Assembly: GCA_030150965.1 (NCBI GenBank)
Contig: JASLEW010000865.1
Span: 1 to 5,728, forward strand
Source of the DNA: Thermoanaerobaculia bacterium
GTDB lineage: Bacteria > Acidobacteriota > Thermoanaerobaculia > Multivoradales > UBA5704
DNA length: 5,728 nucleotides
Direction of reading: 5' to 3'
In this document: positions 1 to 4,053 of the stretch, one piece after another
How the letters are laid out: each line of letters begins with the position of its first letter
How positions within the stretch are numbered: position 1 is the first letter of the stretch
Position numbers and translations under genes: made by a program
Notes under the pieces: model-generated
Told to the model about the DNA's origin: nothing
Database searches by the model: none
What the model saw: only the letters and a program-made list of their open reading frames with translations

Positions 1-223
1 GCAGCGCGGCGGGGCCGGCGGCGGCCCCGACCGCGCTGATCGCGCTGATCGCAGCCAGGCGGAGGAAGGTGCGCCGGTCGGCACACTCGGCATCCCTGGC
101 CCCCCCGGCATCCCGGGCATCCCGGGCATCCCCGGCACACCCAGTATCCCGGGTATCTCGGACATCCCGGGCGTCGCCAGTGGTCCCGGCGGCATCGGCC
201 CGCGGGTCGTGCTGGTCGCTCAT
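1..223 (-). CDS. Tat-exported protein, N-terminal fragment with tripeptide repeats (partial)
   Basis: This gene starts at ATG 223-221 and runs off the left edge, so only 74 residues are visible and the function of the mature protein cannot be told. The protein opens MSDQHDPRAD. Residues about 17-49 are a low-complexity run of three-residue units of the type (A/T/V)-(R/G/E)-(D/C/G), encoded by 9-bp units such as GCCCGGGAT. A twin-arginine signal follows: D-R-R-T-F-L-R at residues 49-55 (consensus S/T-R-R-x-F-L-K), then a hydrophobic Ala/Ile/Val stretch from residue 56. Tat signals take folded, often cofactor-bearing, proteins across the inner membrane. A 49-residue region before the RR pair is longer than usual. 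No clear Shine-Dalgarno precedes the ATG, but no better in-frame start is seen upstream. It lies 138 bp downstream of the VOC gene on the same strand and may or may not be cotranscribed. The reading frame and RR motif are seen directly; export is inferred. Confidence 0.72.
   Translation of the reverse strand, partial: MSDQHDPRADAAGTTGDARDVRDTRDTGCAGDARDARDAGGARDAECADRRTFLRLAAISAISAVGAAAGPAAL
80..175. repeat. degenerate 9-bp tandem repeat inside the Tat-protein gene
   Basis: The stretch is built of imperfect 9-bp units resembling GGCATCCCG (plus strand), with adjacent near-perfect copies around 107-133 and diverged copies (AGTATCCCG, GGTATCTCG, GACATCCCG) from about 143 to 169. Because 9 is a multiple of 3, gain or loss of units lengthens or shortens the N-terminal tripeptide tract without changing frame. 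A separate 9-bp direct duplication (CGCTGATCG, 34-51) encodes the I-S-A-I-S-A part of the signal peptide. Confidence 0.7.
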
Positions 224-361
224 CGGCGCAGCATAGCCGAAGCGGCGGAGCGGGTCGCCACTCGCGCGATCGGTGCCGGACCGGCCGGCGCCGCGGGTTG
301 GGCCGGTGCCGGCACGGCGAGGCGCGCCGGCGGGGCGGCGCGAAGCGCGCTCCTCCACGGC

Positions 362-733
362 TCACACCTTGGCGGCGAAGCAGACCAGGTTGCCGCCCGG
401 CTCGCGCACCACGATCTCCTGCATGCCGTAGAAGGTGTTGCGGACGGGCATCACCACCTCGGCGCCCTCGAGGCGGCGCAGCACGTCGGCGAAGTCCTCG
501 ACCTCGATGAACACGCCGCACACCGGGTGCGCATACTCGGCCGCCGCCGGCAGATCGGCGATCAGGCTGGCGCGCGTCTGGAGCATCAGCTCGGCGCCGC
601 CGCTGTGCAGGATGGCGAAGCTGAGGCCGTCCGCGGCCGGCACCTCCACGGTCTTGTCGAAGCCCATGCGGCCATGCCAGAAGTCGAGCGACGGCTCGAT
701 GCGGTCCATGTACAGCACGGTGGTGATCTTCAT
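362..733 (-). CDS. VOC (glyoxalase/bleomycin-resistance fold) family protein
   Basis: A 123-residue protein of the vicinal oxygen chelate superfamily, the usual length for a one-domain member that dimerises to form its active sites. The pattern fits two beta-alpha-beta-beta-beta modules: MKITTVLYMDRIEPSLDFW (strand, then helix; residues 1-19), then FAILHSGGAELMLQT (39-53), VCGVFIEVEDFADVLRRL (71-88) and YGMQEIVVREPGGNLVCFAA (102-121). The final E-P-G-G-N-x-x-x-F is the family's typical last strand, and E48 and E111 sit where metal ligands often lie. Substrate cannot be assigned; members include glyoxalases, dioxygenases and antibiotic-binding proteins. The frame stays open upstream to about 1018, but the ATG at 733 is chosen because a strong purine-rich Shine-Dalgarno lies 5 nt before it and the domain begins exactly there. 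It follows the AraC-type gene on the same strand after 343 bp, so it could be that regulator's target. Confidence 0.87.
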   Translation of the reverse strand: MKITTVLYMDRIEPSLDFWHGRMGFDKTVEVPAADGLSFAILHSGGAELMLQTRASLIADLPAAAEYAHPVCGVFIEVEDFADVLRRLEGAEVVMPVRNTFYGMQEIVVREPGGNLVCFAAKV

Positions 734-738
734 CTCGG

Positions 739-747
739 TCCCCTCCC
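739..747 (-). promoter_or_regulatory. ribosome binding site of the VOC gene
   Basis: Read on the minus strand this is GGGAGGGGA, 5 nt before the ATG at 733. It decides the start, ruling out the longer in-frame extension that runs back through the tandem-repeat region. Confidence 0.7.
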
Positions 748-819
748 TGCGGTGCGCGGCGGCGCCTGGCCTGGCGCCGCGGCGATGACGCAACGCTATG
801 GCACAGGATGCGGGCAGGG

Positions 820-825
820 ATTGTA
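820..825 (-). promoter_or_regulatory. possible -10 box for the VOC gene
   Basis: TACAAT on the minus strand matches TATAAT at 5 of 6 positions and lies about 87 bp before the VOC start, in a small AT-richer pocket. No convincing -35 box is found 16-18 bp upstream, where the tandem repeat begins, so a regulator-dependent promoter or a chance match are both possible. Confidence 0.28.
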
Positions 826-839
826 AGAAACGGCCGCGG

Positions 840-996
840 CTGGTGGGAGGCAGCCGGCCCCGAAGGGGGCGCAGCCCCGACCGGCGGGTGGCGGGAGGCA
901 GCCGGCCCCGACCGGCGGCTAGTGGGAGGCAGCCGGCCCCGACCGGCGGGTGGCGGGAGGCAGCCGGCGCCGAAGGGGCGCAGCCCCGAGCCGCGG
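840..996. repeat. four-copy 31-bp tandem repeat, two copies carrying a 16-17 bp hairpin insertion
   Basis: Four direct units share the core GGGAGGCAGCCGG at 845, 893, 924 and 955. Units two and three (888-918, 919-949) are 31 bp each. Unit one (840-887) is the same unit with 17 extra bases at 862-878, and unit four (950-996) has 16 extra bases at 972-987 at the same point. Each unit can form a GCCGG/CCGGC stem around a CCCCGA loop (weaker in unit four). The extra bases fall inside that loop and form their own hairpin, GGGGC-GCA-GCCCC. The block fills much of the 343-bp gap between the AraC-type gene and the VOC gene. Reading frames through it are low-complexity Arg/Gly/Pro and look non-coding. 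A minus-strand transcript would carry it between the two genes. Confidence 0.85.
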
Positions 997-1076
997 CCAG
1001 CGGCTCCCGGCGGGGCATGGTTGGTCAGCGGGCGTCCGGACGGGCGCGGGCAGGGCGGACGGCGCCGCCCGCCGCC

Positions 1077-1826
1077 TCAGCGCCCGAGGCCGCCGGCGAG
1101 CTGCCGCGGCGTGCAGCCGGCGAGGGCGCCGAACTCGTGGATCAGGTGCGCCTGGTCGGCGTAGCCGCAGTCCGCCGCCAGGCCGGCCCAGTCGGCGCGC
1201 GGCACCGCCGCGGCGAGCGCCACGGCGTGGCGGAAGCGCAGGATGCGGGCCAGCTGCTTGGGGCCGACCCCGGCCTGCTCCAGGAACAGCCGCCGCAGCT
1301 GGCGGGGCGAGAGGCCGGCGTGCGACGCCAGGTCGTCGATGCGCACCAGGCCGCGCCGCGCTGCGAGCCAGCCGCAGAGCCGCTGCACCGGCCCGGGCGG
1401 GGCGGCCGGCGCCAGGCGTGCGGCGAGGAGCCCGAGCGCCTCCTCCACCGCGCCGGTCTCGGCCAGGCGCCCCTCCAGGCTGGCCGCGGCGGCGCCGCCC
1501 CACAGCGCGTCGAGCGGCACCGTGCGGTCGGTCAGCTCGCTCGCCGGCAGCGGCAGGAAGCGCACTGCCATGCCCGGCCGGAAACGGATGCCGAGCAGGC
1601 GCTCGCCTGGCGGCAGCGCCACCTCCTGGTGGCGGCTCATCGTGCCGGCGACCGCCAGCCGCGGCACTCCCGCGGCGCCCGGCAGCACCAGGACGTCGGT
1701 GCAGCCGTCCGGCAGCACGCGGTACGCCGGATGGCCGCCGCCGGTCTCGACCGCCCACAGGCATTCCACGTCCGCGGCGAGGTACGGCGGCGGCGGCAGC
1801 TCGCGGTAGCGGGGGCTCACGGACAC
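1077..1826 (-). CDS. AraC-family transcriptional regulator
   Basis: A 249-residue regulator with a C-terminal double helix-turn-helix of the AraC/XylS type. The first HTH spans about residues 162-204 (RIDDLASHAGLSPRQLRRLF, continuing to the RFRHAVAL linker helix). The second spans about 213-243 (WAGLAADCGYADQAHLIHEF, then the typical G-C-T-P-R-Q-L ending). The N-terminal part (residues 1-110) resembles the sensing domain of AraC proteins carrying a P-D-G-C-T-D-V-L turn (39-47) and a GIRFRPGMAVRFL segment (79-91); the ligand is unknown. The start is GTG at 1826, with a weak AAGG-type ribosome site about 12 nt upstream; GTG at 1820 in the same frame is an alternative. The nearest gene downstream on the same strand is the VOC protein, a common AraC companion. 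A 12-bp palindrome just before the start could be an autoregulatory operator. Confidence 0.92.
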   Translation of the reverse strand: MSVSPRYRELPPPPYLAADVECLWAVETGGGHPAYRVLPDGCTDVLVLPGAAGVPRLAVAGTMSRHQEVALPPGERLLGIRFRPGMAVRFLPLPASELTDRTVPLDALWGGAAAASLEGRLAETGAVEEALGLLAARLAPAAPPGPVQRLCGWLAARRGLVRIDDLASHAGLSPRQLRRLFLEQAGVGPKQLARILRFRHAVALAAAVPRADWAGLAADCGYADQAHLIHEFGALAGCTPRQLAGGLGR

Positions 1827-1840
1827 CGTCCGATCTTACC

Positions 1841-1852
1841 TTGCGCGCGCAA
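1841..1852. promoter_or_regulatory. 12-bp perfect palindrome before the AraC-type gene, possible operator
   Basis: TTGCGCGCGCAA is a perfect palindrome ending 15 bp before the GTG start and abutting the presumed ribosome site. Its position would suit a repressor operator or translational control. Alternating GC in a GC-rich genome also makes chance likely. Confidence 0.25.
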
Positions 1853-1875
1853 CCCTGCATCCCGGTGGGTCCTGT

Positions 1876-1988
1876 CCTGATTCAGGGTTGGCGGCTTCCG
1901 CCGCCTGATCCTGCCGTACGGTCCTCCCTGTAGGGGAGGACTGCTCCTCCGCGCACCAGACAGACGCCCCGGGCGGAAGGCGCCAACC
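1876..1988. repeat. dense inverted repeats in the GNAT-AraC intergenic region
   Basis: The 293-bp gap at 1827-2119 contains no convincing gene but several nested inverted repeats. A long pair has 17-bp arms at 1886-1902 and 1972-1988, matching at 16 of 17 positions and enclosing 69 bp. Inside the left arm is a compact hairpin GGCGGC-TTCC-GCCGCC (1890-1905), which can be extended outward by GATTCAGG/CCTGATC with one bulged base (1879-1910). Between the arms are an 8-bp perfect stem (1921-1928 with 1934-1941) and an overlapping 6-bp stem (1935-1940 with 1945-1950). No transposase or target duplication is seen. A terminator for the upstream GNAT gene, a palindromic repeat element or a structured RNA are all possible. 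Confidence 0.7.
1919..1950. terminator. hairpin pair, possible factor-independent terminator without a T-run
   Basis: GTCCTCCC-TGTAG-GGGAGGAC (1921-1941) is a perfect 8-bp stem with a 5-nt loop, extendable by G-T and C-G pairs to 1919 and 1943. It shares GGAGGA (1935-1940) with a second stem, GGAGGA-CTGC-TCCTCC (1935-1950), so only one can form at a time. It lies about 170 bp past the GNAT stop on the minus strand. No uridine tract follows in either direction, so a terminator role is uncertain. Confidence 0.3.
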
Positions 1989-2119
1989 TCCCGCCGAGCT
2001 ACCGCCGTTCGTCGCAGACTGGCTTCGGCGCGCCGGCTTCAGCCCGGGGTGCATCGTGGCGGTCGCCTCGGCGGCCAGGGCTTCAGCTTCTGGGTGGGCA
2101 CGCGCGGCACGTCGCACAG

Positions 2120-2854
2120 CTACGGCGTCACTCCGCCGGCCTCCCGCAGCGCCGCGAGCGCCGCCCGCTGGCGGCCGGCGGCGTCGAAGTTGCCGGGGTC
2201 GAGCCAGCGCTCGAAGGCCGCCTTGCAGCGCGGCCAGCCGCCGTCGAGCATCGAGTACCAGGCGGTGTCGCGGTTGCGCCCCTTGACGATGAGGTGCTGG
2301 CGGAAGACGCCCTCGAACTGGAAGCCCAGGCGCAGCGCCGCGCGCCGCGACGGCGCGTTGAGCGCGTGGCACTTCCACTCGTAGCGGCGGTAGCCGAGGT
2401 CCTCGAAGGCGTGGCGCGCCATGAGGTACATCGCCTCGGTGGCGCCGGCGCTCCGCTGCAGGGCGGGCGTGTAGAGGAGGTATCCCACCTCGATCGTGCG
2501 GTGCCTCGGCGCGATGCTCAGGTACGCGGCCACGCCCACCGCGCGCCCCGACGGCCGGTCCACGATGGCGAAGAAGAGCGGGTCCGCGGACGCCGCCCAC
2601 CGCGTCAGGTGGGCATCGAACGGCGCCCGGTCGGCGAACGGCCCGTCGAAGAGGTAGTGCCACAGGGGGGCCCCGCGGGCGCCGCCGGCCCCCTCCCACA
2701 GCGGCCCGCCGTCCACCGCCGGATCGAGCGGCCGCACGGCGACCAGCCGCCCCGCGAGCGTCACCCGCGCCGGCTGGCGGGCCGGCCGCGGATCGACCGG
2801 TTCGCCGAGCGGCGCGCCGGCCACGCCGGCGCTCTCCGCCGTACCTTGGGACAT
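2120..2854 (-). CDS. GNAT family N-acetyltransferase, RimJ/RimL-like
   Basis: A 244-residue GNAT protein predicted to move the acetyl group of acetyl-CoA to an amine. Features in order: an N-terminal extension of about 30 residues rich in Pro/Ala; the first strand VTLAGRLVAVRPLDP (31-45); the central strand DPLFFAIVDRPSGRAVGVAA (91-110); the core strand RTIEVGYLLYTPALQ (119-133) leading to the acetyl-CoA pyrophosphate-binding turn Q-R-S-A-G-A-T-E-A (133-141); YRRYEWKCHALNAPSRRAAL (155-174), the N-x-x-S-R-R-A-A helix typical of RimL-like enzymes; and LGFQFEGVFRQHLIVKGRNR (176-195), ending in Y-S-M-L-D. Substrate is unknown: RimL relatives acetylate ribosomal-protein N-termini, others modify amino acids or small molecules. 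The ATG at 2854 has a strong GAGGAG site 6 nt upstream. It appears monocistronic. A promoter-like site and two terminator-like hairpins lie far upstream on the same strand (3080-3196). Confidence 0.92.
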   Translation of the reverse strand: MSQGTAESAGVAGAPLGEPVDPRPARQPARVTLAGRLVAVRPLDPAVDGGPLWEGAGGARGAPLWHYLFDGPFADRAPFDAHLTRWAASADPLFFAIVDRPSGRAVGVAAYLSIAPRHRTIEVGYLLYTPALQRSAGATEAMYLMARHAFEDLGYRRYEWKCHALNAPSRRAALRLGFQFEGVFRQHLIVKGRNRDTAWYSMLDGGWPRCKAAFERWLDPGNFDAAGRQRAALAALREAGGVTP

Positions 2855-2860
2855 GGACGT

Positions 2861-2872
2861 CTCCTCGAGGAG
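2861..2872 (-). promoter_or_regulatory. GNAT ribosome binding site inside a 12-bp palindrome
   Basis: CTCCTCGAGGAG is a perfect palindrome whose minus-strand 3' half (GAGGAG) is the Shine-Dalgarno of the GNAT gene, 6 nt before ATG 2854. As RNA it could form a 4-bp stem with a TCGA loop that partly covers the site. The stem is short, so real sequestration is doubtful. Confidence 0.5.
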
Positions 2873-2903
2873 GGCCCGCGGCCGGCCCCGTGTTGCCGCC
2901 CGC

Positions 2904-2917
2904 CTCCCCGCGGGGAG
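2904..2917. repeat. 14-bp perfect palindrome; its core recurs at 3151-3161
   Basis: CTCCCCGCGGGGAG is a perfect palindrome. Its 11-bp section TCCCCGCGGGG recurs exactly at 3151-3161 in the same orientation, 246 bp away. The two copies bracket the lower-GC island. Possible roles are a protein-binding site or a relic of an insertion, but short GC palindromes arise easily in this composition. Confidence 0.4.
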
Positions 2918-2941
2918 ACTGCGGGAAGTTAAAGGCTATAC

Positions 2942-3028
2942 AGGCATGGTGGTGGAACGCCCGGGAACCGCCTGCGGGCAGGCCGATGCCTTGACGGTCT
3001 TCCAGAACGCAGCTCTGGCATCCTTTTT
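2942..3028 (+). terminator. plus-strand terminator-like structure with a competing hairpin
   Basis: GATGCC (2985-2990) can pair with GGCATC (3017-3022), followed by C and five T residues (3024-3028), an intrinsic-terminator shape; an inner stem CCAGA/TCTGG (3002-3006, 3014-3018) is an alternative. AGGCAT (2942-2947) can instead pair with ATGCCT (2986-2991), which would break the terminator stem. This is the geometry of an attenuator, but no plus-strand gene is known to start just before it, and the DinB gene begins 400 bp downstream. A TATACA -10-like string at 2937-2942 lies at the 5' edge, without a -35 box. Confidence 0.3.
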
Positions 3029-3079
3029 CAAATCGTCTCGGTCTCAGAGAGCAAAGCGGTCCATCAGTTTGAGTTTCCT

Positions 3080-3108
3080 AAAAGCAAAAGGGCCCCGAAC
3101 AGGGACCC
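3080..3108 (-). terminator. intrinsic terminator 2 of a tandem pair (minus strand)
   Basis: On the minus strand GGGTCCC (3108-3102), loop TGTTC (3101-3097) and GGGGCCC (3096-3090) form a 7-bp stem with one U-G pair, followed at once by TTTTGCTTTT (3089-3080). The stem is perfect only as minus-strand RNA (plus-strand RNA would have a C-A mismatch) and the T-tract is also on that strand, so direction is well supported. No protein gene on this strand ends within 900 bp upstream. Confidence 0.6.
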
Positions 3109-3111
3109 AGC

Positions 3112-3136
3112 AAAAACACGCTCCGATATCGGAGCG
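3112..3136 (-). terminator. intrinsic terminator 1 of a tandem pair (minus strand)
   Basis: CGCTCCGATATCGGAGCG (3119-3136) is a perfect 18-bp palindrome that folds as a 7-bp stem with an ATAT loop. On the minus strand it is followed by TGTTTTT (3118-3112), giving a terminator shape; on the plus strand it is followed by GGGC, so it is directional. It lies 11 nt before the second terminator stem. Confidence 0.5.
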
Positions 3137-3166
3137 GGGCACAAGCTCATTCCCCGCGGGGCAACT

Positions 3167-3196
3167 AAACTAGAGAAAATGCGGCTCAGTTGTCAA
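3167..3196 (-). promoter_or_regulatory. promoter-like site facing the tandem terminators
   Basis: On the minus strand a perfect -35 consensus TTGACA (3196-3191) is followed after 18 bp by TAGTTT (3172-3167), a modest -10 match (T, A and final T agree). A start would fall near 3160, just ahead of the tandem hairpins. The AT-rich spacer contrasts with the surrounding GC and strengthens the call; the weak -10 limits it. Confidence 0.38.
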
Positions 3197-3336
3197 CTCA
3201 CACAGGTTCGCCTCAGCGATCCCGCTGTCACCACGGGGGGAGGGCGTTGGCCAGGATCGAGAGGGCTTCCCGGGCTCCTCCACTGCTGCCGTCATGTGGC
3301 GAGCTATCTCACCCCGGCGTCCGCCTGGTCCGGCCC

Positions 3337-3345
3337 TGGTATCAT
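3337..3345 (+). promoter_or_regulatory. possible extended -10 promoter of the DinB gene
   Basis: TGGTATCAT is an extended -10 element (TG-n-TATCAT) about 83 bp before the DinB ATG, on the correct strand. No recognisable -35 is present, which extended -10 promoters can tolerate. Confidence 0.3.
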
Positions 3346-3427
3346 GGCGGCCTCCCCGCGGTCTCCACCGCTGCTCCGCCACAGCCCGGAGAGCTCCATC
3401 CGCCGGCGAGACAGGAGCGCAACGGGC

Positions 3428-4021
3428 ATGGAACGCCCCGGTCCATCGGTCGCGCAGCCGCGGACAGGCTGCAGCCTCCACCGCCTGTGCCTGCGCCTGG
3501 TGCGCCAGAACGCCGTGCTGGCAGCGCTCGCCGCCGGGCCCGCCGAGCGGCTGGCGGCGCGCGACGAGCGGACCTCGGGGTGGAGCGTCGGCGAGCACCT
3601 GGAGCACATGCAGCGCGTCGGACGCTCGGTCTCGGGCGTCCTCGACAAGCTCCTCGCCGGCCCGCCGCCGGCCGCCGTGCCGGGCGTGCGGCCCATCGGC
3701 CGCCTGCTGCTGGCGGTGGGCTACATCCCGCGCGGCCGCGCCCGCGCCATCGCCTCCGTCGAGCCGCGGCAAGCGCCGCGGGAGCAGCTCCAGGCCGACC
3801 TCGCGGCCCTGGGCGCGCGGCTCGCCGCGCTCGCCGCTCCCGGCGCTCCCGGCGCTCCCGGCGATGGGCGCCTGGCGGCCCTGGCGAGCGCCGCCGGCCG
3901 CTTCCCACACCCGGTCTTCGGCGGCCTGGACGCGCGGCAGTGGCTGCGCTTCCTGGAGGTCCACCAGCATCACCACCTGAAGATCATCCGCGACATCGAG
4001 CGGCGCCGCCGCCGCGGCTGA
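3428..4021 (+). CDS. DinB-fold (DinB_2/DUF1569-like) putative metal-binding protein
   Basis: A 197-residue four-helix-bundle protein of the DinB/YfiT superfamily. Seen: the first helix LHRLCLRLVRQNAVLAALAA (17-36); W52-S-V-G-E-H57-L-E-H60-M, the usual first metal histidine at the start of helix 2; and, near the end, RFPHPVFGGLDARQWLRF (158-175) followed by H179-Q-H-H-H183-L-K-I-I, the family's H-x3-H pair. H57 (or H60) with H179 and H183 would hold a divalent metal. Relatives include thiol-transferases and many proteins of unknown role, so no reaction is assigned. ATG 3428 is chosen because AGGAG (3413-3417) lies 10 nt upstream and the fold begins soon after; upstream in-frame extensions are low-complexity. 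A 9-bp repeat (GCTCCCGGC-like) encodes A-P-G-A-P-G-A-P-G at 137-145 in an inter-helix loop. Its stop is 23 bp from the convergent deacetylase stop. Confidence 0.86.
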   Translation: MERPGPSVAQPRTGCSLHRLCLRLVRQNAVLAALAAGPAERLAARDERTSGWSVGEHLEHMQRVGRSVSGVLDKLLAGPPPAAVPGVRPIGRLLLAVGYIPRGRARAIASVEPRQAPREQLQADLAALGARLAALAAPGAPGAPGDGRLAALASAAGRFPHPVFGGLDARQWLRFLEVHQHHHLKIIRDIERRRRRG

Positions 4022-4035
4022 GCGCCCGCGACGCC

Positions 4036-4053
4036 GCCGGCCGCTCAGCCGGC
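4036..4053. terminator. GC hairpin between convergent genes, weak bidirectional terminator candidate
   Basis: GCCGGC (4036-4041) and GCCGGC (4048-4053) form a 6-bp stem with a 6-nt loop containing the deacetylase stop codon (4045-4047). It lies just past the DinB stop and so faces the ends of both convergent genes. There is no T-tract on either strand. Confidence 0.28.

Larger units (their letters stand above)
3080..3160 (-). ncRNA. candidate small RNA or terminated leader upstream of the GNAT gene
   Basis: A transcript starting near 3160 from the promoter-like site at 3167-3196 would be about 80 nt. It would contain CCCCGCGGGG (3152-3161), the 7-bp hairpin at 3119-3136, and end at the second terminator. 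Local GC is about 50-55% in strongly GC-rich surroundings, and no coding signal dominates. Because the GNAT gene lies downstream on the same strand, it may be an attenuated leader (readthrough reaching ATG 2854) rather than a free-standing RNA. It does not resemble tmRNA, 4.5S RNA or RNase P RNA motifs. The shape is seen in the sequence; the existence of the transcript is inferred. Confidence 0.33.

Noticed and set aside
840..996. The tandem repeat considered as a CRISPR array
   Set aside because: The units are contiguous with no unique spacers; the only extra bases are the same 16-17 bp module in two units, and no cas genes are present.
798..1933. Long plus-strand frames over the AraC-type gene and the tandem repeat
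   Set aside because: Low-complexity arginine/proline-rich translations opposite a clear AraC protein; GC-driven shadows.
1836..2119. Continuation of a minus-strand frame past the GNAT gene into the inverted-repeat block, considered as a transposase remnant
   Set aside because: The translation shows no catalytic motif of any transposase family I can name, is in a different frame from GNAT, and no terminal repeats with target duplication flank it.
3064..3150. Minus-strand 28-codon reading frame starting ATG 3150, with a hydrophobic C-terminus and four consecutive leucine codons
   Set aside because: It lies wholly over the two terminator hairpins and the leucine codons are simply the TTTTGCTTTT tract. 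The GGGGA before the ATG is too close to act as a ribosome site, and leucine codons come after rather than before the hairpin, so a leader-peptide attenuator does not fit well.
2853..3173. Plus-strand open frame of 106 codons across the low-GC island
   Set aside because: It starts inside the GNAT ribosome-site region, has no ribosome site of its own, shows no recognisable domain, and runs over the terminator hairpins; open frames are expected here.
3137..3230. Possible tRNA, prompted by a GGTTCG string at 3205-3210
   Set aside because: No matching T-arm complement, anticodon arm or acceptor stem can be formed around it.
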